Counted from the stretch's first letter, positions 18,243 to 28,427 are shown. The stretch: 64,000 nt of DNA from Polyangiaceae bacterium (GCA_016712345.1 JADJRH010000001.1:62001-126000); one strand, 5' to 3'. Numbers and translations: made by a program. The notes: a model not told the origin generated them from the letters alone.

Positions 18243-20354
18243 GTGGCTCGCGAGATCAGTCTGGAACGAACAAGAAACATCGGGATCATGGCCCACATTG
18301 ATGCGGGCAAAACCACGGTCACCGAGCGGATCTTGTTCTACACCGGCGTCAATTACAAAATGGGTGAAGTCCACGAGGGCGCCGCCACGATGGACTTCAT
18401 GGTTCAGGAGCAGGAACGAGGCATCACCATTACCTCGGCTGCGACCAACTGCTTCTGGCAGCCCACCGTTGGCCCGTTTGAAGCTGTTCGACACCGCGTC
18501 AATATCATCGACACTCCCGGCCACGTTGACTTCACCATCGAAGTCGAACGCAGCCTCCGCGTTCTCGACGGTGCGGTAGCTGTTTTCGACGGTGGAAACG
18601 GCGTTGAGCCGCAGAGTGAAACGGTGTGGCGCCAAGCCGACAAATACGGCGTTCCGCGCATCGCGTTCATTAACAAAATGGACAAGGTCGGCGCCGATTT
18701 TGACATGTGCGTCGATTCCATTCGCGAGCGGCTTGGAGCAACTCCGGTTGCCATCCAGTACCCCATCGGCGCAGAAGACAAGTTCCGCGGCGTGATCGAT
18801 CTCGTCACCATGCGGGCTGCGATCTTCAACGAAGAAACATTGGGCAGTGAGTACACCGTCGGCGACATTCCTGCCGATCTGCGTGATCGCTGCAAAGAAC
18901 TTCGTGATGCGATGATTGAAGCGTGCGCCGACGTGAGCGAAACCGTGATGGAGAAGTTCGTCGGCGGCGACATTGAAGCGGTCACGCCCGCCGAGATCTG
19001 GGCTGCGCTCCGAGCGGGCACTTCCACGTTCAAGTTTGTTCCGGTGCTCTGCGGCGCCGCGTTCCGCAACAAAGGCATTCAGCAATTGCTCGATGCGGTT
19101 GTGAACTATTTGCCCTCGCCGCTCGACATCAAACCGGTTGAAGGTACCGACCCCAAAGACAAAGCAAAGGTTGTTCGCCGCAAAGCCAGCGACACCGAAC
19201 CGTTCTCCGCCCTGGCGTTTAAGATCATGAACGACCAGTTCGGCAATCTCACGTTCTTCCGTGTGTACTCAGGTACCACCGAGAGCGGCGCCGCCGTAAT
19301 GAACACAACGCGCGGCAAACGTGAGCGCTTCGGCCGCATTTTGCGCATGCACGCAAACAAGCGCGAAGAAGTAAAAGTTTGCTACGCGGGCAACATTTAC
19401 GCGGGTGTCGGCCTTCGTGAAACGCGCACCGGCGACACTCTCTGTGACGACAGGCACCCGATCTTGCTCGAACGCATGGAGTTCCCCGAGCCGGTCATCA
19501 GCATCGCGATCGAGCCCAAAACCAAGGCCGATCTCGACAAGCTCGGCGGCACGCTGCAAAAGCTCGCGTTTGAAGACCCGTCGTTCAAGTACTACACGAA
19601 CGAAGAAACCGCGCAGACCATCATCGCCGGCATGGGTGAACTCCACCTGGAGATCATCGTCGACCGGTTGAAGCGCGAGTTCAAAGTCGAAGCAAACGTA
19701 GGCAAACCTCAAGTTGCGTACCGTGAAACCGTCACGCGAACGGCCCAAAAAGTGGAAGGCAAGTTCGTTCGCCAAACCGGCGGCCACGGGCAATACGGTC
19801 ACGTGGTGATCGATCTCGCGCCCGGTGAGCGAGGCAGCGGCTTCGTTTTTGAAAATGCAATTGTTGGGGGGATCATCCCGAAAGAGTTCATCCCCTCCAT
19901 CGAAAAGGGCATCCGCGACGCGATGACGCGCGGCGTGCTCGCGAGCTACCCCGTCATCGACGTTAAAGCCACTCTGCGCGACGGCAGCTATCACGAGGTC
20001 GATTCATCCGGCCCCGCGTTTGAAGTCGCCGCGTCCATGGCATTTCAAGACGCCGCCGAAAAAGCGGGCATCGTTTTGCTTGAGCCGATCATGGCCGTTG
20101 AAGTCGTGTGCCCGGAAGCGTATCTGGGCGACGTCATCGGCGACCTCAATTCGCGCCGCGGCAAAATTCTCGACCTCGGTCAGCGCGCGGGAGCCCGCGT
20201 GATTCGATCCGAGGTGCCACTCGCAACAATGTTTGGGTACGCGACGGACGTGCGATCGAAGACGCAGGGCCGCGCAACTCACACCATGCAGTTTTCACAT
20301 TACGCCCCCGTTCCAAGTGGGGTTCAAGACGAGATCGTCGCAAGAAGAGGATAG
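18243..20354 (+). CDS. fusA: Translation elongation factor G
   Basis: 703 residues from the GTG at 18243, preceded by GGAGAACGAAA. The ATG at 18147 would add 32 residues not found in the family. GTPase motifs are intact: AHIDAGKTT (P-loop), RGITI (switch I), DTPGH and NKMD. Domains II-V follow with the usual GMGELHLEI and GHGQYGHV blocks. It drives ribosomal translocation. Seven bp separate it from tuf, so the pair is translationally linked. Confidence 0.98.
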   Translation: MAREISLERTRNIGIMAHIDAGKTTVTERILFYTGVNYKMGEVHEGAATMDFMVQEQERGITITSAATNCFWQPTVGPFEAVRHRVNIIDTPGHVDFTIEVERSLRVLDGAVAVFDGGNGVEPQSETVWRQADKYGVPRIAFINKMDKVGADFDMCVDSIRERLGATPVAIQYPIGAEDKFRGVIDLVTMRAAIFNEETLGSEYTVGDIPADLRDRCKELRDAMIEACADVSETVMEKFVGGDIEAVTPAEIWAALRAGTSTFKFVPVLCGAAFRNKGIQQLLDAVVNYLPSPLDIKPVEGTDPKDKAKVVRRKASDTEPFSALAFKIMNDQFGNLTFFRVYSGTTESGAAVMNTTRGKRERFGRILRMHANKREEVKVCYAGNIYAGVGLRETRTGDTLCDDRHPILLERMEFPEPVISIAIEPKTKADLDKLGGTLQKLAFEDPSFKYYTNEETAQTIIAGMGELHLEIIVDRLKREFKVEANVGKPQVAYRETVTRTAQKVEGKFVRQTGGHGQYGHVVIDLAPGERGSGFVFENAIVGGIIPKEFIPSIEKGIRDAMTRGVLASYPVIDVKATLRDGSYHEVDSSGPAFEVAASMAFQDAAEKAGIVLLEPIMAVEVVCPEAYLGDVIGDLNSRRGKILDLGQRAGARVIRSEVPLATMFGYATDVRSKTQGRATHTMQFSHYAPVPSGVQDEIVARRG

Positions 20355-20360
20355 AGAGTC

Positions 20361-21551
20361 ATGGCCAAGGAGAAATTCAACCGAACCAAGCCCCACGTGA
20401 ACGTCGGCACGATTGGGCACATCGATCACGGCAAGACGACGCTTACGGCGGCGATCGTGAAGGTGCAGTCGAAGAAGAAGCTCGCCAAGGTGATCACGTA
20501 CGCTGACATCGCCAAAGGCGGCACGGTGCGCGACGAGACGAAGACCGTAACGATTGCGGCTGCCCACGTGGAGTACGAATCGGAAAAGCGCCACTACGCG
20601 CACGTCGATTGCCCCGGCCACGCCGACTACATCAAAAACATGATCACCGGCGCCGCGCAGATGGACGGCGCGATCCTGGTGGTCAGCTCGCTCGACTCCG
20701 TGATGCCGCAAACGCGTGAGCACGTGCTGCTCGCTCGCCAGGTCGGTTTGAACTACCTCGTCGTGTTCCTCAACAAGTGCGACGCGGTTGACGATCCCGA
20801 GATGCTCGATCTCGTGGAAATGGAAGTTCGCGAGCTTCTCAACAAGTACAAGTTCAACGGCGACAACGCCCCGGTAATTCGCGGTGCTTCACTGCCTGCT
20901 CTTCAGGGCGACGCAAAGTGGGAAGCCTCCATCGGCGAATTGCTGAACGCGCTCGACAGCTACATCCCCGAGCCTGTTCGCGACATCGACAAGCCGTTCC
21001 TCATGGCGGTTGAAGACGTGTTCTCGATCAAAGGCCGCGGCACGGTGGCCACCGGTCGTATCGAACGCGGCATCGTGAAGGTCGGCGATGAGGTTCAGGT
21101 CATCGGCTTCAAAGAAACGCAAAAGACGGTTGTGACCGGCGTTGAAATGTTCCGCAAACTGCTCGACTCGGGCCAAGCGGGTGACAACGTCGGCTGCCTG
21201 CTCCGCGGTATTGAAAAAGACCAGATCGAACGCGGTCAGGTTCTCGCCAAGCCCGGCAGCATCACGCCGCACACCAACTTCCTCGGTGAAGTGTACGTTC
21301 TCAAGAAGGAAGAAGGCGGCCGTCACACGCCGTTCTTCACCAACTATCGCCCGCAGTTTTACATGCGCACCACCGACGTGACGGGCACGGTCAAACTGCC
21401 CGAAGGCGTGAAGATGGTGATGCCGGGCGACAACATCACGATGGACATCGAACTCATCGTGCCGGTCGCTCTCGAAGAGCAAATGCGCTTCGCGATCCGC
21501 GAAGGTGGCAAAACTGTCGGCGCCGGCGTCGTCACCAAGATCACAAAGTAA
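20361..21551 (+). CDS. tuf: Translation elongation factor Tu, divergent switch I
   Basis: 396 residues, all three domains present. P-loop GHIDHGKTT, DCPGH (83-87) and NKCD (139-142) are intact. Switch I differs from the usual bacterial form: instead of a segment ending RGITI, residues about 52-65 read GGTVRDETKTVTI, with about two extra residues, keeping the Mg-binding Thr. A later block reads SSLDSVMPQTREH where AADGPMPQTREH is usual. From memory, comparable switch I sequences occur in Planctomycete EF-Tu; I cannot check this here. It delivers aminoacyl-tRNA to the ribosome. Only one tuf is in the window. Confidence 0.97.
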   Translation: MAKEKFNRTKPHVNVGTIGHIDHGKTTLTAAIVKVQSKKKLAKVITYADIAKGGTVRDETKTVTIAAAHVEYESEKRHYAHVDCPGHADYIKNMITGAAQMDGAILVVSSLDSVMPQTREHVLLARQVGLNYLVVFLNKCDAVDDPEMLDLVEMEVRELLNKYKFNGDNAPVIRGASLPALQGDAKWEASIGELLNALDSYIPEPVRDIDKPFLMAVEDVFSIKGRGTVATGRIERGIVKVGDEVQVIGFKETQKTVVTGVEMFRKLLDSGQAGDNVGCLLRGIEKDQIERGQVLAKPGSITPHTNFLGEVYVLKKEEGGRHTPFFTNYRPQFYMRTTDVTGTVKLPEGVKMVMPGDNITMDIELIVPVALEEQMRFAIREGGKTVGAGVVTKITK

Positions 21552-21565
21552 AAAGGCAGCACAAA

Positions 21566-21877
21566 ATGGCCGACACCACCAAAATCCGTATCCGCCTCAA
21601 GGCGTTTGATCACCAGCTCCTCGATAAGTCCACAAGCGACATCGTGGAGACGGCGAAGCGCACGGGAGCGCGAGTTGCGGGACCGATTCCCCTTCCCACG
21701 GAGGTTCGCCGTTACACGGTTCTGCGTGGACCCCACGTCGACAAGAAGAGCCGCGAGCAGTTCGAGATCCGAACGCACAAGCGTCTCCTCGACATCATTG
21801 AGCCGACGCAGCAAACGCTCGACGCGCTCATGAAGCTCGACCTGTCCGCCGGCATCAACGTCGAGATCAAGAGCTGA
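21566..21877 (+). CDS. rpsJ: 30S ribosomal protein S10
   Basis: 103 residues, full length. It has IRIRLKAFDHQLLDKSTSDIVETAKRTG (written in part) and GPIPLPTEVRRYTVLRGPHVDKKSRE, with the loop that contacts NusB. It starts 14 bp after tuf. In the usual S10 operon rplC follows; here rplD follows directly. Confidence 0.98.
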   Translation: MADTTKIRIRLKAFDHQLLDKSTSDIVETAKRTGARVAGPIPLPTEVRRYTVLRGPHVDKKSREQFEIRTHKRLLDIIEPTQQTLDALMKLDLSAGINVEIKS

Positions 21878-21890
21878 AAGAGAGGGCAGA

Positions 21891-22523
21891 ATGAAGCTCC
21901 CCGTCTACAACTTGAAGCGCGAGAGCGTCGGCGAGATTGAACTCGACGACGCCGTGTTCGCAGCTCCCGTGAAGGAGCACCTGCTCTACGAAGTGGTGAA
22001 GGCCCAGCTCGCTTCGCGGCGTGAGGGAACCAAAGCCACCAAAGAGCGTTCGGCCGTGGCCGGCTCCACCAAAAAACTCTACCGGCAAAAAGGCACCGCT
22101 CGCGCTCGTCAGGGCTCGGTCCGCGCGCCGCATCATGCCGGCGGTGGTGCCGCTCACGCTCTTGAGCCCAAAGATTGGTCGTACCGTCCCCCGCGGAAGG
22201 TACGCAACGGTGCTCTCCGAAGCGCGCTCTCGCTCTTCGTCAAAGAAAACCGTCTCATTGTGGTCGACGCGTTTGATCTCTCCGAGATCAAAACCAAAGC
22301 GATCGCATCAGCGCTCACGGCTCTCCAGGCCGACAAAAAAGCGCTCATCGTGGACGACAAGGCCAACGAAAAGCTCCAAAAGAGCGTTCGCAACCTTGAG
22401 GCCCACCAATACCTTCCGCCGGAAGGTGTAAACGTTTACGACCTTCTTCGGCACGACCACCTGGTGGTGTCCAAAGACGCGATCGTAAAACTCGGCATCA
22501 AAGTCGGCGGCGGCGGAAACTGA
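21891..22523 (+). CDS. rplD: 50S ribosomal protein L4
   Basis: 210 residues. N-terminal KLPVYNLKRESVGEIEL and the extended exit-tunnel loop (KLYRQKGTARARQGSVRAPH...GGGAAH) are typical. L4 lines the peptide exit tunnel and, in E. coli, autoregulates its operon. Only 13 bp separate it from rpsJ, so rplC (L3) is absent from this position. Confidence 0.97.
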   Translation: MKLPVYNLKRESVGEIELDDAVFAAPVKEHLLYEVVKAQLASRREGTKATKERSAVAGSTKKLYRQKGTARARQGSVRAPHHAGGGAAHALEPKDWSYRPPRKVRNGALRSALSLFVKENRLIVVDAFDLSEIKTKAIASALTALQADKKALIVDDKANEKLQKSVRNLEAHQYLPPEGVNVYDLLRHDHLVVSKDAIVKLGIKVGGGGN

Positions 22524-22535
22524 GGAATTCGAGCC

Positions 22536-22838
22536 ATGTTGACCCAGCACGTATTAAAAAGGCCGATTCTCCTCACCGAGAAGGCCACGCGTCTGCGCGA
22601 GAACGAAAACAAAGTTGTGTTTGAAGTCGCGCGCGATGCGAACAAGATCGAGATCAAAGAGGCTGTCGAAAAGCTCTTCGGCGTTCAAGTCGTTGACGTA
22701 AACACCCTCAACACCCGCGGCCACATGAAGCGCATGGGTCGCGGCTATTCGCAGCTCCGCAACAAAAAGAAGGCGATCATCACGCTCAAAGAAGGCAGCA
22801 CGATCGAATTCTTCGAAGAAGAAAAGGCAGCAGGATAG
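22536..22838 (+). CDS. rplW: 50S ribosomal protein L23
   Basis: 100 residues with HVLKRPILLTEKATRL, FEVARDANKIEIKEAVEKLF and the VNTLNTRGHMKRMGR loop. L23 sits at the tunnel exit and binds trigger factor and SRP. 12 bp after rplD, 3 bp before rplB. Confidence 0.97.
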   Translation: MLTQHVLKRPILLTEKATRLRENENKVVFEVARDANKIEIKEAVEKLFGVQVVDVNTLNTRGHMKRMGRGYSQLRNKKKAIITLKEGSTIEFFEEEKAAG

Positions 22839-22841
22839 GCC

Positions 22842-23672
<831 letters not shown>

Positions 23673-23675
23673 CCA

Positions 23676-23984
23676 ATGCCGCGCAGTGTAAAGAAAGGGC
23701 CGTTCATCGACGGCCACTTGAACGAGAAAGTCCAGACCGCTCAAGCCACGGGTCAAAAAAAGGTCATTAAGACCTGGTCGCGCCGTTCGACCATCGTGCC
23801 CGAGGCCGTCGGCCTCACGTTCGCCGTGCACAACGGACGCAAGTTCGTTCCGGTGTTCATCACCGAAAACATGGTGGGTCACAAGCTCGGTGAGTTTGCC
23901 CCCACGCGCACGTTCCACGGCCACTCCGGCGACAAAAAGGCCAAAGGCCCCTCAAAGCCGTCGTCACCTCCCCCCGCCCGCTGA
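23676..23984 (+). CDS. rpsS: 30S ribosomal protein S19
   Basis: 102 residues: MPRSVKKGPFIDGHL, TWSRRSTIVPEAVGLTFAVHNG and the GHKLGEFAPTRTFHGH end are typical. A short Lys/Pro-rich extension (about 10 residues) follows. It is the last ribosomal gene of the cluster; rplV, rpsC, rplP and the rest do not follow. Confidence 0.98.
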   Translation: MPRSVKKGPFIDGHLNEKVQTAQATGQKKVIKTWSRRSTIVPEAVGLTFAVHNGRKFVPVFITENMVGHKLGEFAPTRTFHGHSGDKKAKGPSKPSSPPPAR

Positions 23985-24074
23985 ACAAGTAAGCCCGCCG
24001 CAGGCGTCATTCACATCAACGTGGGTGACGCCGCGACGCGTGCTCACGCAATCGCCAACGCTTCGCCCTCTTCA

Positions 24075-24420
24075 CGCGTACACAACGCCGCGCTGGCCGC
24101 GCAAGCGCAACGCAATACCCGCGCCCAGCGCCGCAAGCGTACACAACGCCTCGCGCGCACACCACGCCGCAAGCGTACACAACGCTCCATTCGCCGCGCA
24201 TGCCCTCAACGCTGCCAACGTACACAACGCCGCGCATGCCCCCAGTCGCCCAAAGCGTACACAACGCTCCCAGCGTACACAACACCGCGCACGCTTCCCA
24301 CCCAACGCCCTAAGAGCGTACACAACGCCACGTACGTTCGCATCACCGCACGCGTACACAACGCCACGTACGTTCGCATCACCGCACGCGTACACAACGC
24401 TCCCAGCGTACACAACGCCC
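24075..24420. repeat. Array of GCGTACACAACGC words after the ribosomal cluster
   Basis: The 690-bp gap 23985-24675 has no credible gene; long frames through it read as repeats of V-H-N-A or its reverse. Between 24075 and 24420 I count ten copies of GTACACAACGC or a one-base variant, irregularly spaced from 15 to 60 bp. A 33-bp segment with ACGTACGTTCGCATCACC is duplicated at about 24330 and 24363. The half-site GTACAC is the same word that is over-used across the window. The spacing is too irregular for a CRISPR. Confidence 0.8.
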
Positions 24421-24675
24421 CCGCGTATGCAAATCAAGCAGCCCTCATCCACCGCTGCCGGCGCCCGAGCGCATCGGCGCCCCCCAATCACCCACAACGC
24501 CGTTTGCGCAAAGCACCACTCGCCCCGCCAAGCCGCGTATCAACACGCAATAACAAGTCGAAAATCAGTAGCCCACCGCTATTGCGCAGGTGTAACTTAC
24601 TTGCGCCGAAGCGCCCGCCGCCGTGGGATGGTGCGCGAGCCATTGGACATGTTTTGCCATTAAGGAGCGCACCAA

Positions 24676-25836
24676 ATGACGGAGCGAAGAATCAAGCGTT
24701 GGGTGCTGGGAGCCACCATGGTGGTCGCGCTCAACGTCAGCGCATCTGCGGTTATGGCTGCGGTTCCCGCAACGCTCACACACCAGGGCCGCTTGTTTGA
24801 TGCCACCGGGCAACCGGTCACCAACACACAAAACATCCAATTTACCCTTTACGACGGGCCGGACGTCAGTGCCGCAGTGCTCTGGACCGAAACACTCTCC
24901 GTCGCTGTCGAAGACGGCTATTTCTCGGTTTCACTCGGCGAAAACGTTCCCCTCGATACCGTCGTTCTCAATGGCTCCGTGCGTTGGCTTGGCATCGCCG
25001 TCGGCAACGACGCCGAGATGACACCGCGCGCCCCCGTTCAAAGTGTACCCTACGCCATCATGGCCGGAGACGTGACCGGCGCCATCCACCCAACCTCCGT
25101 CGACATTGCCGGCATCGGCCAAGTCATCGACGAGAGCGGCAAGTGGGTGGGTGACCCAACCGGCCTCGTCGGCCCCGTTGGCCCCACCGGTCCCGCGGGA
25201 GCCGATGGTCCAGCCGGTCCAGCCGGTCCAGTCGGTCCAGTTGGCCCCACCGGTCCCGCGGGCACCTCCGGTCCTGCCGGTCCCGCCGGCCCAATTGGCC
25301 CCACCGGTCCCGCCGGCCCCGTCGGCCCCATCGGTCCCACCGGTTCAGTCGGCCCCGCCGGGCCCGCGGGCCCCGTCGGCCCCACCGGTCCTTCGGGCGT
25401 CATCGCCACGGTCAACGCCAACGGTCTCGGCGCAACCCCCGCCACGAACGCCGGCAACACCTACGCCTTTTTGGGCGTCACCGCCCAAGTTGCCGTGGCC
25501 GCCAACCAAAGTGTACACGTGGTTTCCACCAAAGCTTTTGGCAGCACCCAGGCCGGCGGTGCAAACAACCTGCGCCTCAGCGTTTGCCGCCAACTCTCCG
25601 GCGCCGCCACCATTCTTGATGCCATTGGCGGCAACGGCTCCAACCTCGCCACAAGCGACCTAATGGACGGACTTCGCGTCTCCCAAAACACCCGCCTCCC
25701 GTTCACCGTTTCATCCACGTTCAAAGGCCTTGCGGCGGGCACCTATACTTTTGGCCTCTGCGGCTATCTGAGCGCCGCCTCCACGTGGGACTCCAACGAG
25801 TGGAGCCACACGACCATCACCGTCACAACCCCGTAG
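24676..25836 (+). CDS. Secreted collagen-like protein
   Basis: 386 residues with AAGGAG before the ATG. Signal peptide to about residue 28 (VMA-AVP). The N-terminal domain (about 30-130) has LTHQGRLFDATGQPVTNTQ and VPYAIMAGDV, a beta-rich module common in secreted Myxococcota and Planctomycete proteins. Residues 163-240 are 26 uninterrupted Gly-X-Y triplets, mostly GPx. The C-terminal domain (about 241-386) is Ala/Thr/Gly-rich with two Cys, of the kind that trimerises or decorates collagen-like stalks. Likely a surface or spore-coat fibre. The triplet DNA is repetitive and can vary in length by recombination. Confidence 0.88.
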   Translation: MTERRIKRWVLGATMVVALNVSASAVMAAVPATLTHQGRLFDATGQPVTNTQNIQFTLYDGPDVSAAVLWTETLSVAVEDGYFSVSLGENVPLDTVVLNGSVRWLGIAVGNDAEMTPRAPVQSVPYAIMAGDVTGAIHPTSVDIAGIGQVIDESGKWVGDPTGLVGPVGPTGPAGADGPAGPAGPVGPVGPTGPAGTSGPAGPAGPIGPTGPAGPVGPIGPTGSVGPAGPAGPVGPTGPSGVIATVNANGLGATPATNAGNTYAFLGVTAQVAVAANQSVHVVSTKAFGSTQAGGANNLRLSVCRQLSGAATILDAIGGNGSNLATSDLMDGLRVSQNTRLPFTVSSTFKGLAAGTYTFGLCGYLSAASTWDSNEWSHTTITVTTP

Positions 25837-26035
25837 CCAATCTCGCCCATCTCCCGTTTTTATTTGGGTGCGTACGTGCGCACGCCATGAACACGCCTTG
25901 TGCGCACCCCAGTTGCGCCAACTTCTCGCCAATCCGGCTTGAGCATTGGGCAACGAGCCGCTGCAACGTCACAACAAGCCCGCTCATTAACACTGGACCC
26001 CGCGCCACACACCCAATATCGTGTATTCAACATCT

Positions 26036-27532
26036 ATGTTCAACGAGAGCCACCCGCCTCAAAACCCCTACGCGCGCCCCCTTCAAGGGGGTGAATTTCC
26101 ACCCACCCCGCCCGAACAACAAGCCTCCCTCGGCCAACGCGTTGCGGGCATTCTGCTCCTCCTGAGCAGCCTCGCCGTTTATGTCGAAGCCGGGCTAACC
26201 CTCAAAAACCCTGACCGGCTCAATGTACTCATCCTGTTTCCTGCCATTTTTGACATGGCAATCGGCGCCCACCTCGCCCGCGGATCGGCCAAATACGCCA
26301 ATTGGGCAATCGCCCGCGCCGCCGCCGGCATGACATTGGGCCTGGTTCTCCGCAAAGCCATTGGCCCCTTCGCCGTCGGCGGCCAGTTCGTCTTTTACGC
26401 CGCGTTGCTCGGCTTGCTCCTCGGCCGGGCAGAAGCACTTCGCACAGCGTCAATGGCCTCCGTCGCAACACTGAGTTTGGCGTTCGTCTCCGTGGCCCTC
26501 GTGGGCCGTTCTGTCAACCGTTATCCCCTCGGAGTGCCACTCTCCGCCCTCACCGGTGAAATCAGCGGCGACGCAGTTGAAACCGTAAAAGGCCGCTTTG
26601 AGCCGTATGAAATCACCTTTCCAAAAACAGGTTGGTACAGCCACAAAGTCTCACCGGGAACTCCACAGAATATTGAACTGGATAGGTGGCTTGCCCGCCC
26701 CGACATGGACGCGCACGTCATTGTCGTCACAGAGCGACTCGACAAAAGCTACATGGCCATTGACCGTTACATCTCAGCGGTCTTAAAAAACAGCGACACG
26801 CTCAGCAAAATCCAAGGAGCGCCCGTTACCACTCCATGGGAGCTTCACCCCATGACCGGTCGCCGATTGAGCCTTATTGAAAACCACAACGGCCTTGAGA
26901 TCGCGGCTGAATACGCATTTGTGGCCGTCTACGAAAGAGCCTATTACATTAAGGCCTTTGCCGCCAAAGACACCGCTGAAAAACTCAAAAGCGAGTTTGC
27001 CTCGATCATCGCTTCTTTTCGCCTCCCGCCAGAAGTACAAAACGCCGCCTCGCCCGACTTTGAACCCAACAAAGTATCCACCGTTGTCGGCAAAACACTC
27101 GCCTACAAAATCACCGCTCCAAACGAGTTTTGGCGCCTTCGAACAGACGAAAACGTTCAAAAAACAAACAACGTCATCGACAAGTGGCTCTCACGCCCCG
27201 ATGTCGACTCACACGTTCTCATCATCGCCGAAGAACTCGATCAAGGCATGATTGAGCCCGACGCCTACGCCGACGCCGTGATAGAAGGGCTCAAAAAAGA
27301 GGGAGTCGATCTAGTCGTGGACAATCGCGTCCCATGGGCAAAGTTCCCAACGGAAGGCCGACGCCTCAGCATATCGGGCACCCGAAAAGGCACTCTCATT
27401 AAGTATGAATACGGTATGTGGGCAAAGCAAAAACGGGCTTATCAAGTGATGGCCTTCACCTCCGCTGAATATTACCCAATCACAAAAGACGAAATGGCCA
27501 ATGCCATTAACTCGTTTGAGCCCGCCCCGTAA
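26036..27532 (+). CDS. Membrane protein with duplicated C-terminal domain, function unknown
   Basis: About 498 residues from the ATG at 26036 (an ATG at 26021 is also possible). A short Pro-rich start leads to four hydrophobic helices (about 35-165). Then come two copies of a domain of about 150 residues. Both share [DN]xWL[AS]RPD[MV]D[AS]HV[IL][IV], then PW...GRRLS, then an A-Y/Y-Q[VI]xAF block, and end in a helix before INSF/IASF. The domain recalls small DcrB/PsbP-like modules seen after membrane segments, but I cannot confirm this. The duplication is clear. Intracellular or periplasmic placement depends on helix count. Confidence 0.75.
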   Translation: MFNESHPPQNPYARPLQGGEFPPTPPEQQASLGQRVAGILLLLSSLAVYVEAGLTLKNPDRLNVLILFPAIFDMAIGAHLARGSAKYANWAIARAAAGMTLGLVLRKAIGPFAVGGQFVFYAALLGLLLGRAEALRTASMASVATLSLAFVSVALVGRSVNRYPLGVPLSALTGEISGDAVETVKGRFEPYEITFPKTGWYSHKVSPGTPQNIELDRWLARPDMDAHVIVVTERLDKSYMAIDRYISAVLKNSDTLSKIQGAPVTTPWELHPMTGRRLSLIENHNGLEIAAEYAFVAVYERAYYIKAFAAKDTAEKLKSEFASIIASFRLPPEVQNAASPDFEPNKVSTVVGKTLAYKITAPNEFWRLRTDENVQKTNNVIDKWLSRPDVDSHVLIIAEELDQGMIEPDAYADAVIEGLKKEGVDLVVDNRVPWAKFPTEGRRLSISGTRKGTLIKYEYGMWAKQKRAYQVMAFTSAEYYPITKDEMANAINSFEPAP

Positions 27533-28347
27533 GACAACTCCCCTCTTCCCACGCTTCGGCGCGCCACCCAACAATACAGCTTGTTCCCCAGAAATTGGGG
27601 CTTCTGTCGCGCTGCCCTTCGGCCGGTCCATTGGCCCCCACATGGAGCGGTATTAACAACGAAGCGCTCTAGAGCACCAATTGGTTTGAATCGTGAGTAA
27701 AATCAGAAGATTAGTGATTTGAGAAAGCCGAGAAATATCGGCTGGGTGCTCTAGTCTTTTCCCAGTGGAGGAGGCTCGCGCCTCCTCCCCACCTGGGTCG
27801 CTCTGACCATTGCATGTCTCGTGTTGCGGCTTCCCACCCAATGCGCCGCGGCCGGGCCCTACCCTGCCGCAGGGCGCAATGGGGCCCTCGCCGCAACACT
27901 CGATCACGCAATGGTCATTCACTCCCCAATCCCCCTTTGGGGTGAAGAGAGCGAGTGATCTGTGCGCGAACGAGCGGGTACGGTTTGGGCCCCACGCGCC
28001 ACTGCGGCGGGGAAGGGGCCCCGTCCGCGGGCGCTTGGGAGAAACCGAACCCGCGAGACGTGCACAGATCAGGAGCGAACGCCGCGGGCCCCCTCCACGC
28101 GATCCGAACTGGGTGTCTGTCACCGGGTAGCAGCTTCGGGCCTGGCCTTCTTGCCTTGCTTTTGCCTGTTTGTGTACACATGTGAACTATCCATTTGGTT
28201 ACGGAATCAAACCGATCGGTGCTCTAGCGCGAGCGCGTCCGGCGAAGCCGCCTTCCCGTGGAAACCGCCCCGCCGAGACCCAACCCCACGCTGTTCGAGG
28301 CATTTTTGCAAATTTCGATGAGGCTTATAAACGATCCGTGGTAAGGG
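27533..28347. other. Gene-free region with hairpins and shared repeat
   Basis: About 815 bp with no convincing gene. It contains a hairpin of GGAGGAGGC (27767-27775) with GCCTCCTCC (27780-27788), extended by CCCAG/CTGGG, and a long imperfect inverted repeat whose ends are GTGTTGCGGC and GCCGCAACAC (about 27821-27903). Near 27950-27990 it has the reverse complement of the CTCGTTCGCGCACAG-type word that is iterated at 47.8-48.2 kb. One GTGTACAC lies at about 28172. Short ORFs here look spurious. Confidence 0.5.
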
Positions 28348-28396
28348 GGGCTGTTTCCAAACCGCCGCCCTCGGGGCGGCGGTTTGGAAACAGCCC
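28348..28396. repeat. Perfect 23-bp-stem hairpin upstream of gltX
   Basis: Arm 28348-28370 pairs without mismatch to 28374-28396, with a 3-base loop TCG. The arm begins GGGCTGTTTCCAAACCGC. There is no T-run, so it is not a standard terminator. It ends 31 bp before the gltX start and would sit in the gltX leader if transcription begins upstream. Confidence 0.85.
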
Positions 28397-28427
28397 TCAT
28401 CGGCTCGATTTTCCCAAGGCCAAACCA

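Noticed and set aside
24075..24420. CRISPR array
   Set aside because: Repeat is only about 11-13 bp, spacing varies from 15 to 60 bp, and there are no cas genes.
27653..28123. 156-codon minus-strand frame before gltX
   Set aside because: Made of inverted repeats and the shared CTCGTTCGCGCACAG word; no family or start signal.
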